From Echinococcus granulosus (lineage: Eukaryota; Platyhelminthes; Cestoda; Cyclophyllidea; Taeniidae), in NCBI RefSeq assembly GCF_000524195.1, contig NW_020170415.1, positions 1-64,000 of the forward strand: a stretch of DNA of 64,000 nt. The letters are read 5' to 3'. Position 1 is the stretch's first letter. Every line of letters starts with the position of its first letter. Shown here one piece after another: positions 1 to 11,824 of the stretch. The position numbers and the translations under genes are program-made. The notes beneath the pieces are model-generated. The model worked only from the letters and a program-made list of their open reading frames with translations, was not told where the DNA came from and did not search any database.

Positions 1-2591
1 GACACATATTTGTCACACCGAGACCAGGTAAGAAGATCAGTGCGTGACATGCGTGCGATGCTTGTATTGGATGAGTTAAAGCGCTGCCGTCAGTCGCTTG
101 TCAACTTGCGGTGACAGTTTATTCCCATTGAGCATTGTCGGCCTCACCGTCAGTAGCCTCTTTGGAAGATGTAGTGTACTTTGTTCCCCTGCACCGCACG
201 GTCCTCGGCTGCTTATCTGTTTACCTGTTAGCGCGATGCCTTCCATCCATACCTCTGTTGGGTGTACCCTGATGTGCACATTCTTGTGCCAAAATGAGTG
301 ACACACTGAGACCTGCCTTGTCGGAATCACGTGACACCCCCTGACTCATGTGAATCAACCTTCAACCGACTGCAAAAGGGAGTTATGTCAAACCGGGTCG
401 TGCCATACTAGAGTATTGCAAGGATCGAGTGGACCGCCTGTGTGGCGTTCTTTTGACAAAACAGCTTTGTTTGTGAATTTACCTACCTCCTCATCTATAG
501 CAAGCGAGACATGTTTGCGCTCGTGTTTGCCCTTAGAGTGTGCAGGCACGGCAAAGGATGCTACTGTGGTGGTGCAGGAGGCTATAGTAGATGGCAAATG
601 CTCCCCTATTAGGGGTAGTCTCCATGTATGCAAAAAGACAGTCCAGCTCATCGACTGCTACCCATTGTGCCAAGTAGCAGGTGTACGGAAGTGGACGTGG
701 CACTGATTCACTCTGTGAATGATGCAAATTTAGCAGACCTTTTTATCAGCTCTAAGCTAATATGGGATGGTGAGGTGGGAGGAGGTGAACCACAGTTCTG
801 AATTGGCTTGGTGTAAATGCCTCGAGTTCAGCTGTACATTTTTACAGTTCTAACGATTCAGGGAGAGGTGATTCCCAGTCCATTAAACAACAATCAGCTC
901 CGTAAACACTCAGGACTTTGAGCACTTGACACTAGAAGCTTAATCTATGCCCAACATTTTGCGAATTCACATTAAGATGTTTTTTGTTGGGACATTAACA
1001 AACATTGCTGGCTACAATTGATGCAGGTTTTGCCCATATGCTTAACCTCATTTAATAATCTTTTAGCCTTAAGAGTTCCAGGTGCTAGTTACCTGTTTCG
1101 TTAAGTATCTATCTATGCAAGGAAATAGGTCGGGAAATAGCTAAAATTTTCACTGTTATAAATGCGCCGCTTTCTTTCCTTAGCTTAATTGCTCCCATTA
1201 CTCTTTAAACTCTTCCGTATTTTAGAACTGATCAACATCCCAAGGATGTAGGGCGAGAATTTTCCAACATTTGCTACTTGATCAAATCCGGGGAATCACA
1301 TAAACCCTCTTCGTTAGTGGCACTATTAAATAAAATTGGTCTTGTAAACCCCGATTTAGAGGTTTCGAGGACACTATTAAACTGGTTTGCCTGTTTTATG
1401 TCTTGGAGTTTCTATAGTTGAAGTACTGGGTCCTATTGAGGCCTCAAACCAGAGAAGTGGCAGCTAAAGACTACGGTGTGATGTCTTCACTGCGTACCCA
1501 AGGGAAGTATTGTGTCTGCTGACTATACAACAGACTCAGAGATAGACACGGATTCGTTAAGGAGGAGCGAGCCACAGCGCGACCCTCTCAAACGTTAAGA
1601 AATTGGCACATTTCCATTCCTTCAATCGAGTTTCCAAGCAGACCACAACTGCGGATCCAGTGGAATTGCCAAAATGAGTTCGAAGACGTCGAGGCCAAAT
1701 ATCTTCTCATTTGCACGCAAATGGAATGACTGGTGGGGTTGATTCGTGGCTGCCTTACAGCACCGACTGCTTTGTGACGGTCGACGTGGGAGGTTAACCA
1801 AGGGGAACGTTGGGGACGACACTCAAGTGGAGGGAGGTATGTTGTACTTTGACTGCTTGTTTAACTGTCCATTCCGATTACGCGAATACTTCAGGCTCTG
1901 CCCATCTAGTCACGCCGGTCGGCTTGGTCTCTGGGTCATGTGAGTCGCTTCCAACCTTTCTGCATAGCGGCAATGCTCTAGTGTTATATCCCCTTCCAAA
2001 TTTAGGAAAGGCTCGAGCGCTGCCTTCTAATCTCACTATAATTTCAAAACTATCATATATTTGGGTGATAAAATGATGGCAACATGCAGGTGAATAAGTG
2101 GCATCAACAGTTGAGCTCCACCTGATTAAATCATCCATTGTTTTCGCACTCCTTGCCATGGGTCCCACTTATCAAACGTTGTGCGTACACCTCTCTTGAA
2201 ACACAGTTTTAGAGTGAGTTTAGATAACCCTCTAAACCACACCTTGCCGATTGGAACAAGGGTAGTCAAGTAAGTAAACAACTCGCTCTCTTAAGCACCA
2301 GTTCTTGAGCACAAAACAATGTGGTTTGCACTGAGTGATTTGCGGTAGACCGCTGGTTTACGATGTGGGCGCATTTTGGCAGTACATGTATTTATCCAAT
2401 TTGTTTTACCATGGAATTTATTTTAGGACATAATGGTATTTACACACGGATAAGAAAAAGCATGGTGCTTCAAAGACGCCGGGCGAGGGGTTCGGAGAAG
2501 TCAGGATGTAATGAAAATAGCAATTATAGTTGTGGTCCTGTGGGGTATCACAAAATATCATTTGGCGGGGCGATTCTCACCCTGGGGTAAA
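1..2591. other. Intergenic stretch downstream of the endophilin-like gene
   Basis: I find no gene here that I can support. Several open frames of 60-118 codons exist (for example 350-706 on +), but they start at non-ATG codons, lack splice-consistent partners and show no recognisable motif. The part next to 2592 is expected to hold the 3' UTR of the minus-strand endophilin-like gene. A degenerate copy of a dispersed repeat lies at 1715-1825 and is listed separately. Confidence 0.5.
1715..1825 (+). repeat. Dispersed repeat, family B, copy 1
   Basis: This segment matches the reverse complement of 55780-55925 over roughly 110 bp. Shared landmarks are a GAATGGNATGACTGG-like start, a C-A-G-C-A-C block and a GGGGACGAC end. 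The copies have diverged with small indels. No coding capacity or terminal repeats are visible, so the class of element is unknown. It may be a fragment of a longer transposon. Confidence 0.45.
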
Positions 2592-5500
2592 TTACTCAAG
2601 CACCTGCACAAACTCCACCGGGAAGTGTCCTCGGCGTCCGTCCTTCTCGCCAAAGTACCACTGGTCATCCACCTTAACGAGAGACAGACCATTACATTTC
2701 CATCGGATTCTAAAAATTCAGCATCTCCAATCTCCGAAGCAGCACCTCACCATCCAGGAAGTGCACCCAGTCGAGGACTTATGACTGCCATTTAAGCTTT
2801 ATGTCTCGATACATTTTGTGGTCATTGCGTGTGAGGATGTACATTTATGGGGAAGATTCATTGTAGAAACCAAGGAAAGGCCTACCTTTTCAAGAATTGT
2901 TGCAATGTCACCCTTTTTAAGACTCAAGTCATCATCCTGTTCTGCTTCGAAGTCGTACAATGCTTTGCAATTGGTCAGCGCTTTCGTCGTCTTTTGGGCG
3001 TCATCTACACACGAAATTATAAAAACGCTCTTTTAGAGAACGTCGAGCCCCACAAACGATTAACAAAAAGAAGGGAGACACATGAATTTCGCCCCTAATC
3101 ACCATGAGGTATTCACGGTTCCACCTTTGCAACAGTGAGATGGTCTTCACTTTATATGGGAAGCCACTGACATAGTTAAGTGGGGGAAAAATTGCCCGAA
3201 TCACACCCTAAAATTACTAGTTGGAACAGTAATCCCATGTTACTAGCTATGGCTTTGGGAGTTACTTTTCTGTTATCAAAGTGACAAAAGGAGTGAGTGA
3301 ATTTGCTAGATGCTCCTACTTCAGCCAATCAGACTGGCTCCTGGGCATCACAGCGATGGCAGTGGAGACTGCATGCTGCGTCGCGTCACTCATGTCAGTC
3401 TCGAACAAGCACGCACCAGTTTCATCCACTCACCGAGTGCTCAAACGAATGCAAAAGCTTCCTTTTCTAACCGATCAGCTTACTCCCTTTGGAAAAGAAT
3501 AAGGTAAGCGTATTAGAGCACAAAAGGAAAGAGACCGAATAGGGCCTACTCTGAGCCGTTGATGGCGTCCTCTTCACAACGGCAGCGTAACCGAAGTTAG
3601 ACTGCGGCTTATCGTAGTATGTCGTACCGCCGTTTAAGGTGGTATCCAAGGTCGTATCGGGCACATTGTCTGCCGCGTTGCCCCGACTGTTGACACAACA
3701 CATGAAATACATTGTTAGAGAGCTATAAAAAGACCTGTAAATGATTGTGCTATAACTGCTCTTTCAGCGATGTATCAACAAAACTATGATACTGCATGTC
3801 TTATTCATCCCAGATTTTGTGTGAAAGTTAACATGCCTCTTTCACCTATTACACTTCTCAGTTCTTCCCCGGTAAGCCTGAACCAGTGACTGGCACCCAC
3901 TTGACTAATGAATCTCTCTCTACGACATGAGAGTCACCAGAGGTGGGAAAAGCACGACATGAGGGATGCAGATAAGTTCAAAGGACCTCTATCGGTCGAG
4001 TGACGGTATGGCTGACCGAATGAATGACAATAAAACCTTGTTCTATGGCTGCATAGGACTCGTAGAAGGTGCAGCACGCGATGGCAGAAGCGATTGGAAA
4101 CATTCAATGCTTTGGATAAATCGCTTTAAGACAGATGCATCTCAGCGAGAAAGACCCTCCATTCCCGATCGACCTAGAGAGGTACACGCCCCTTTTGACC
4201 GCAACAACTGGAAGCGTGCCAAGGCCCACCTTCTACTGTGTTTAATGTGACGTAATTGATGAAGTAATTAGTTTACACCAAAATCACCTCGTGAAGTTGT
4301 GGAAGCGACTACGCAAATGGGTTTTACCCACATTTTATGCATTGACTAGTGGCAGTGGATTTGAAAGGCTCTCAGGATGCTGGAAACGCATCGTGGAATC
4401 TCAACTTGTTTGCTCACCAACTTGCGATGAGAAGGGTGACTTTTACACTGCAGCGTTCGTCAGACAAACAAACACACCATTTTGCTATCCTCAACAGATC
4501 CACCCACCATTCACACAGTTCTAGGAGACGCATTGTCCAATTCCCAGAAGACTACACATGTATTGCGTTTGGACAGGATTGCTCGCTCCCTGGAGGCCGG
4601 AAAGTTACAGATGAGATCTATCTACTTGATGAAACTGGATGGAAAGGAAGTGCTTCCTCATCCTTCCAATTCTCTGGATAGCTTGAGCCAAGTTTCCTTG
4701 CTTCCGCAGACAGCGAGCTCGCATCTCATTGGGAAAGGATCATGGATTTCACTTGTGACAAAATTAAGGAACAAAGTAACTCAGAAAGGTTCCTGCAGTT
4801 GCTTACCGTTCGTTATGGAAAGCCTCTCGATTCCATTTGGTTACATTATATAAATCATTTGATATTTTATTATACTTAACCGAAATGCTGAACATTAGTG
4901 TGTGTAAAAGGGTAGATTTGTTACATTTCAGATGGTAAATTGATCAAAATGTGATTGAAATGAATGATGCTATAGATGTTGACTCTCATAGTAAATGAAG
5001 GTTTGATCGACATTTGAAGATTGAGTCAGCGATACCAAGGTGAATGGCAGCCACCACACACGCAGTTTTAGGGGCAGAGGCAACGCTACTAATGCCGCTT
5101 TTGGAAGCAATAATTTCCAAGCCCGGGGTGGGCCACTTGGCCTGACTGCTAGTCTGAACGCCTTGGCTACGAGTGTCTTTGACGCAGGGAGCTCACAAGT
5201 ACACGCATTGCTAGACACACCACAGGCACTTGATAGGTTGTGCCACAAAACCTTTGTAAAGCGACACGCACCACATTTATTCGCGCCTTTACTTATCTAC
5301 CCACTCCAGCAGACCAATGCACAAATTGCATTAGACAAGCCTCCACCTCACCGCGATTTAGGGATCGCTGGGTACCGAGCACTCCTTCTCTCGCTGTGAC
5401 AGTGAATCAATCCAACACAAGGTGAGCGCATGAAACCACATATTTTTCTGGCACGAGACTCCAGTTATGATGTTAGGGGGTAAAAGGCGCAAATTCCAAG

Positions 5501-8500
5501 ATGAAAAGTTTGCGAAGACTCGGTGAATTACGAATGATCCTCTGGTTTTTAAAATAAGTAGAATAGCAGTGACTATGACAGTGCCAATGACTGTGATTAT
5601 GAAAGGATCTACTGACGTGCACACGATTGTCGAACCTGTAAAACGTCTGACTTCGGAGAGATGTTAGTCAAATGGGACCGCACACGCCACCAGTAGGACC
5701 TGCCCACTTCTACTGGGTAAAAAAATGAACCCTTGAATTTTTATAGGTTTTCTAGGCCTCTCCTCCTCACAATTCACTTCAGCCGTTCATTAAGGTAAAA
5801 GCAATTATTGCTCAAAAGACTTACCCCAAACTAATTAATAGGTTCAAAGCCCTACAGTGTACGTTACCTTACCTAGTCATCCTTTCCTCGTGCAGTGCTC
5901 TACTCAGGTCTACATACACCAAATGGTGTTTTAAACGCCATTAATTTGAATAGTATCGACCTACATCGTTCTCAACTCCGAGACCAATTTGGTGAATGCC
6001 TCCGTTGCCCATTTGTGATATTCCAGTTGAGCTTCAGCCGATGCCTGCAGAAATGTTATTCTCTTGGGCTAAAAGTAATAAAAGCTCTCTTTATTATATC
6101 TTTGGAACCTCCATGAATAAGGCGCTTCATATGTCTACCTCATCTTGCTTGAACTCTATGATGGCTTTCTTGAGTCTCTCCGTTGCCTCGGAGTGGGATC
6201 TAAAGGCTTGATCACGTCGATCTGTCGCCTGCTGGCTGCCTAAAAGAATTATACAATTTATCCCAATCTCCTACACATTGTCAAATTTAAGGATGAATTT
6301 TAAGCTAGGAGTAAGCCACACACGTTCCACTAGACTTCCCGTTTCTACAAAATAGTGACCAATTTGGCCATCACAGACAACCTCTTCACGTCACTCTACC
6401 AGTGTGTCAAAAGTGCCTTAATGCACAAACATCCCTGGAATTTTACACTCTGACGTGTGGTACTTATAGTTATTAAAGAAATTTTGTGTTGACGTCGTCA
6501 AAACGACAGCTGTAGATAGCACTGTGGAAGGCCCAAAACTGATTGGTTCCCGTAGCTCTCGCCCACACCACTCAAGTGGCTTTTGAAGTCAATGAAATAT
6601 GTGCATCTGCTAAAGCAAAGGCTAGCGTTGTCTTTTTAGTTAAAATCATACTTCGTCAAGCAATTTTTGCCATCTAAAATTACACATGCCCTTTGGGAGC
6701 GGATAATTTCGATGTGTCCAGTGTCAAAGATGTTACAAATCCTAATACTTCTTTAAAAAAGGTTGCAAATCCATTAAAGCATTAAGTGGAGCTACCTATT
6801 ACCAAATACTCTAATTACGCACCAAAACTTTCGTAAGGTACGGAAAATCACAGAAGTGTGATTCATAAGAAAAGACATTAACTTTAGCAGTGGAAGGAAG
6901 GAGAGATTTTTGCCCTTAACGGGAATGACACTGAAGCTCTCCCGTCTTTAACCTCATAAACATATTCACGAGGTTACTAACCCACCATCTTTTTCCCTGT
7001 TCCTTTCAGCCGCCGCTAGTTGATTCTGCGCTTCTATGACCAACCTTTGCAGTTTCTGTAAATCCAAAAACGACCTCAAGTTACTTATTTTGCGTAATGT
7101 TATGTCTTGGTGTGTCATAGATTCATTTGTCATTTTAAGCAATCACAAACCTGTGTATGATGGGACATTAATCCGGAAGGATAAAAAAAAACATTTGGGA
7201 ATCGATCAGTTGGGTTTAACCACTTGTCAAGCATTCAAAAAATTTTCCAACAATTCTCCCACACAATCAAATTCAATTCATCACCGACGCGACAGTTAAT
7301 ACTTGGTATCTGAGGTGGATTACTGACTAGCAACGCTACACCCACTAGTAATTAGTATTTTATGTAATGAACACACCTGAATATTTGATATCTCCTTGAG
7401 TGTTGTCTCTTTGATAGGGCTAAAAACTTCGGTCCGCATATTTGAATCACGCTGTGATTTAAGATCAGCTATCTGCTGGTACGTTGCCACCATGGCTTGT
7501 ATTGCTTCCCCTACAAGCCAGAGAGCGAGTCTTTAATAAAATTTGCTTAAAAGAGCAAAGTTGCTTCAGAAAAAAGTGACAATGCCATCTTTTGGATACT
7601 TAAACGTAAAATAGTTATTTCAAGGTACCATGAGAGATGAATGATGTTCGTCGATTAATGATCCCTGCAGAAGGTCCCAAAAATTGTACTCTCAAATCAA
7701 CCCTAAATTGTGCATGAAGTATTAAAAGCGGGCAAGTTAGGTTAAGAAATACACATCCTGGTTGTTCTAGACTAGGTATTTTAGCTAGTTAGCTTGAAGC
7801 AGGTATACCTTCGTATTATTCAATGCGTCTCAAATCTCATGTAAAGTGTCCAAAGTCAAACAACATTTAAAACCTCCCACCAGTCTACTCTAAAGTTCAC
7901 TGCAAAGTTCGCTTTATGCGAAGTAAAACCGGTTTAGAATGAAATAAGTGTTGTCGTACATAGTTATAATACATAAAATGCATCGCAATAAACATGGTGA
8001 ATGATAAATTTCATAAAAAAACGCAAACTGTGACAGCACAAAAGCATTCTATTAAACAGAAATACGGTGGAAGAATTGGTAAAATCCACTAACGTACGAA
8101 CATGTCCAGTAAGACTATCACAGAATCTCTTCAAATAACCAACAAAGCTCTTCTCTTCGTAATTATAATTTTCCTGCTTGTTGTTCTTTAACAGGGGCAC
8201 TTGTGAGTGTAAGTGACGGGTAGGGCGCAAAACCCTCGTCATCTTCGACTCTAAATGAGCGTAGAACTTTTTGCACTCGCTCAAATCCTGTGCAGAAAGA
8301 GACGTGAAAAGCAAAAAAGTAGACTTGAAAATGAGTTAATACATATAAAACAAAAGGCCAAATTCCCACCTAAAATTAAAAATATAACAGCCAGTGTGCT
8401 GTCAAAATTAGTACAAAATAAGAAGAGCTATAATAAAATGAAGAAACAGCAACAAAATAATAGAATAGACTATGAAACGGAAATGTCAGTAAGATTTACA

Positions 8501-8698
8501 TCTGCACCGGCGGCACCGCCCGAATTCAAGACTGATCTATTTCCTTTCGTCTACAATTAAAGTGCAGTAGATGCGAAACAATTGTATAATGGGAGTTAAA
8601 GTCTTATTTGAGCGTTGCAAAATAAGAAACCAAGGTAGGACGTTGTTTGGATTTGATTATTTCAATACGTCACAAAAATCTGCGGTAAAAGTTCCCAT
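2592..8698 (-). CDS. SH3GL: Endophilin-A-like BAR and SH3 domain protein
   Basis: Minus-strand gene in ten exons: 8669-8698, 8500-8550, 8098-8287, 7377-7510, 6986-7055, 6139-6239, 5965-6068, 3550-3686, 2886-3004 and 2592-2672. The exons sum to 1017 nt, 338 aa, with all phases matching. Endophilins bend membranes and recruit dynamin and synaptojanin during endocytosis. An N-BAR-like helical region covers about residues 20-230, with the endophilin-type block AQLEYHK near its end. A low-complexity linker follows, then an SH3 domain (about 286-338) split over two exons, with ALYDFEAE, then DDQWYFGEKDG and GHFPVEFVQVL. The SH3 halves and exons 2-7 are well supported. Exon 1 (MGTFTADFCD) was chosen by phase, donor site and expected length only. 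An in-frame TAG just after the BAR region lies inside a GTAGGT donor, so it is spliced out. Human endophilins are about 350-370 aa. Other BAR-SH3 families are possible, but spacing and motifs favour endophilin A. Confidence 0.82.
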
Positions 8699-8894
8699 TT
8701 CTAGAAAATATTGGTAAGTAAGGGTGTTTTAAAAACCGATAAAAGTGAAGTCTTGATAAAATAATTATCCTACATTGGGAACGACGGTCAAGGTGCAGAA
8801 ATAATGTGTGGCTCTTTTAAATTTCCGAACAAACTAAGCAACCATAACAAAATACGCAAATTATAGCACCTATAAAAGGGAAACAGCATACAAA
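8699..8894. promoter_or_regulatory. Putative divergent promoter region
   Basis: About 200 bp separate the inferred start of the minus-strand endophilin-like gene from the ATG of a possible plus-strand gene. A TATA-like TATAAAA lies at 8871-8877, 18 bp before that ATG. This is too close for a usual TATA box unless the 5' leader is very short or spliced, so the regulatory reading is tentative. Confidence 0.25.
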
Positions 8895-9844
8895 ATGAAG
8901 CTTCGCCTTGATCCTGCTCATCGTTACACCACTCCCAAGCTCAAATACATGGGAAGGTCAGTGACTTCTCGTCAGCTGCGTTAATGAATAAAAAAGTATA
9001 TTTTTAATAGGTGACAAACCAAACACTAGTTTGTTACAAAAACATAATTGCCTATTAAAGAGGTATTTTAAATTAGGCAATCCTTTGAAAACCATTTTTA
9101 GTGTTATGCAGTAGGAAATAATGGCCTAAGCTGTGTAGCTTAAAGGCCGTAGTGCAGATGGTAAATTCGTCCCACAAAGAATAGAATAGACACAATGTTA
9201 AACAACTATGCATTACTAGAATGGGTTCCCCCTTAAGGGATATTGGAGGTCGTCAAGAGACGCTTTTTCTACCGATCATTACCATTAAGCAAATACTTAT
9301 TTTGCGAAAGATATATGGACTAAAACAGAATAAACATATGCGGTCTTCCAAGGTTTGATAGGACTTTTAGATACTAAAATACAAAACATAGTGTAATACT
9401 ATAGTGGTTTATCCCTTGGTTCTGGCGAGGCGCCACTTCTGTACTTTGAATCAGCCCCCTTGTACCTCGCTGGGTGCGTTGGCCTTTTAAGCCATGCCAA
9501 TAGCCCGGACACCTTCTCTGTAGTAAACATGTATTTTGTCCGAATATTGTGTCTTTTTTCGTCTTCAGGGAGTCTTGGGACGCCACACATGCTTCAACTA
9601 GTTGTGAATTTTTCAATAGACTAGCACTTCACGGGGAACTTGCCATATCATATCTTTGCCTGGTAAAGTTGCTTTAATTGAAGCATGTAACGGTGCTCTG
9701 GAATATTCAGCCGAAGTTGTCAGTATTGGCAGTGAAGTTTGGGTGCTTACGAAGGGCCGAACAATGTATTGTTTAATGCAAATAAAACATGGAACGTATA
9801 TTAACATTAAGCACCGATTTATTACTAATTCGTATAGAGGCTGA
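8895..9844 (+). CDS. Possible small two-exon gene, function unknown
   Basis: Exon 1 at 8895-8956 starts with ATG and reads MKLRLDPAHRYTTPKLKYMG, ending in AAG followed by GTCAGT. A second exon at 9625-9844 begins after a ...CAATAGACTAG acceptor, joins in phase and runs to a TGA, giving 93 aa in total. The second exon contains PGKVALIEACNGALEY and EVVSIGSEVWVLTKG, which look protein-like, with beta-type alternation and no membrane segment. I do not recognise the family. The 668-nt intron holds a solo LTR-like repeat in reverse orientation, so the two exons might instead be unrelated. The last exon could also splice onward at a GTATAG near 9834. Both ends are uncertain. Confidence 0.3.
9410..9595 (-). 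mobile_element. Solo LTR-like copy of the TRIM-like repeat
   Basis: Read on the minus strand this shows the family landmarks in order: TCCC..GACTCCCTGAAGACGAAAAAAGACACAATA, an ATATG/CATGTTTACT segment, then GGCATGGC and the GGTACAAGG-like end. It is one copy without an internal region, as expected for a solo LTR or fragment. It lies between two candidate exons of a small gene. Confidence 0.65.
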
Positions 9845-10274
9845 AGCGAAATATACATGGTCTACTGACAATGCTATGATACAAAGTTACAAATCGATAC
9901 ACTGAATCCCATGTTTTTAGATGGGACTTGCAATATGACCTTGTTGATTTTTCATGCAACTCTGTTTTTGACGCCGCACAGAGATCGCATTTGCATTGAG
10001 TTTTAAAGCCACAAAAGGTATTCCTAGGCACACTTGTGTTTTACTAGGATGTGCCCTAATATTTCGGAATTCATTGAATTTGCTTTTCGTCCATTTAGAA
10101 TTTTCATTGATGTTTTATCTGCGTTTGCGCAACCGTTGTGATCGCATTTTATTCGTGTGTGGCTTCAGTCATTCCAAATTTATGAACCACCTTTGTTCCC
10201 GATTTGTTTATTTTATTACCATTCACTTGTTTTAACCACTGTTTTTGTTTGATTTCGCACTGGCGTTACGCTCG
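9845..10274. other. Short spacer before NUP35
   Basis: There is no supported gene. The last 45 bases before the NUP35 ATG contain no AG dinucleotide and are T-rich, so the NUP35 start is probably preceded by an unspliced 5' leader or by trans-splicing at an AG further upstream, for example near 10166. Confidence 0.35.
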
Positions 10275-11824
10275 ATGATACTAAACTTGGGCTCACCTTC
10301 TTCTATGTGTTCTATCCAATCTCCTGAACGAGGTAGTAGAAGTTCGGAACCAATGAATGTGGGTTCTCCTTCAGCTCCATCCTCCAACTTCTCGAGTCCA
10401 CAATATTTGCCTGGATTCTTAATGGGAGATTCCCAGTCTTCGTGCACAAATGGGCACCAAGTTTCCCCCATATTTAAGTCCCAGCCTCATCTTCCTACCT
10501 CTCATCATACTTGGGTTGTTCAGGTGTGTGCACTTTTGTTACCACTCCATATATTTGTTTTTTAGCCCCGACTGTCAGGGTTAAAGACACCGCCTTCACT
10601 TGAGCGGAGTGCTCGCAGACATGCCGCTCCACCGACCCAAAGTTTATGGTCTAGTGCAAGCCAAAAAAAGCTGCTTAACTCAGGGAATCGTTCCAAGTGC
10701 CTTGGAGTCCACCGCAAAAAGATCTCTTTTGTCTCCAAGTCAGCCTATGGTAATTCGTACCGCTACGGATACATCGAGTTTTTTTTCTCCATTCCAGTCC
10801 CCATTACAAATGTCGACTTTGGATAGGTCACATAGGGATGGGTGAGGCGGATTTCTATGCATAGCGTAGTTTTTTTTTATTCAATTTCTCATGGACCCTT
10901 TTAAATCTGTAGTCACCCTGCTGCACCTGACGATGAGTCAGCAACTTGGGTAACTGTTTTTGGATATGATCCAGCCCAGGCAAACTATGTGTTGCAACAC
11001 TTTGCTCACCTGGGAACCATTGAAAAATATGTCGTTAGTCCTTTTATTAATTTATTGGCAAAGCGACACGGGTTTTTTGTTTTAGTAGAACTCGCTGTTT
11101 GCGTTTTCTTCTGGCTTAGATTACAAATGGTGGAAATTGGATGAACATTAAGTACGCAAATAAGATTCAAGCCAGATGCGCACTTAACAAAAACGGGCGG
11201 GTACTCGCTGGTAAATTCATGATCGGTGTACGGAGGTGTGACGATCTGGTAAGGCTTCGTTAATAGTTTGTTATTGGATCCATTCCCCCGTCCCCTAGAA
11301 TGCATTGAACAGTTCCGAGGCTCTCACTCCGAGCAGCTCAGACTTCATGGCTGAGGTCAAGCCCACCGGTGTAGGAGAAAAAAGCGTTTCGGGGTCCCAT
11401 GTGCAGGAAATTTTCGAATCTCCCCCGCACAAGTTCGATTCCCCGTTTGTTCGAGGTGGTGCACGGATTACGGCCGCTACGGAGTCTCCGGGATCCTGCA
11501 ACCGCAGTTTTGCGGACGCACTCAATAGTCCGGGTCCTGTGCGCCCCGGTTCCGGCCTCACCCGACACAGCTCCATGCGGCCACTTGCGACGCCCTACCA
11601 CCCACCTCCCAGGGTGCAAGTAGTAAGGGCCGGTCAGAACCAATCCTTTCGGGTGAGTATTTATGGCACTGTTTGAAGTTGCTTTAAATGTAATATTCTG
11701 CGATAAAGTTGTCGTATCGAGTTAGTTAATCAGGACTTCTTTTTTTTCCTAAATTTAGGCGGGGAACTGGCAATCATCTGGACTGTTGTCCAAAGCGCTC
11801 GATTATGTGTTTGGATGGAGTTAG
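10275..11824 (+). CDS. NUP35: Nucleoporin NUP35 (Nup53, MPPN domain)
   Basis: Exons 10275-10523, 10566-10648, 10698-10841, 10913-11033, 11120-11248, 11299-11652 and 11759-11824 sum to 381 aa in one frame. NUP35/Nup53 is a scaffold nucleoporin of the inner ring of the nuclear pore that binds Nup93, Nup155, Ndc1 and membrane. The N-terminal EPMNVGSPS...QYLPGFLMGD block matches animal NUP35. A Ser/Pro-rich stretch follows. The RRM-like MPPN domain (about 163-240) contains ATWVTVFGYDPAQANYVL and GNWMNIKYANKIQAR. After it come MRPLATPY and a C-terminal amphipathic helix LLSKALDYVFGWS, the conserved membrane-binding end. It is longer than the human protein (326 aa) because of the Ser/Pro linkers. 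The join at 10648/10698 is the weakest, with an unusual CCAAG acceptor. Start ATG 10275 was chosen because no upstream acceptor is in range. Confidence 0.9.

Noticed and set aside
2511..2795. 94-aa plus-strand frame with a signal-peptide-like start
   Set aside because: It is antisense to the endophilin SH3 exon at 2592-2672, which is clearly coding on the minus strand.
4349..4681. Kelch-like fragment (CSLPGGRKVTDEIYLLDETG)
   Set aside because: Only one loose repeat-like stretch, no neighbouring repeats, on the opposite strand inside an endophilin intron. Not enough to call a pseudogene.
5358..5641. Minus-strand frame with a membrane-segment-like stretch (DPFIITVIGTVIVTAILLILK)
   Set aside because: It lies in the intron between endophilin exons 7 and 8, begins at GTG, and no flanking exon joins it. 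Probably chance.
5961..6068. Stop codon making a BAR-only protein
   Set aside because: The TAG lies inside a GTAGGT donor. Splicing at 5965 continues in phase through a linker exon to an SH3 domain, so I treat the stop as intronic in the main form (kept as a possible retained-intron isoform).
8255..8560. Lysine-rich 101-aa plus-strand frame
   Set aside because: It is antisense to endophilin exons 2 and 3 and their AT-rich intron; the minus-strand reading is supported by family motifs and phases.
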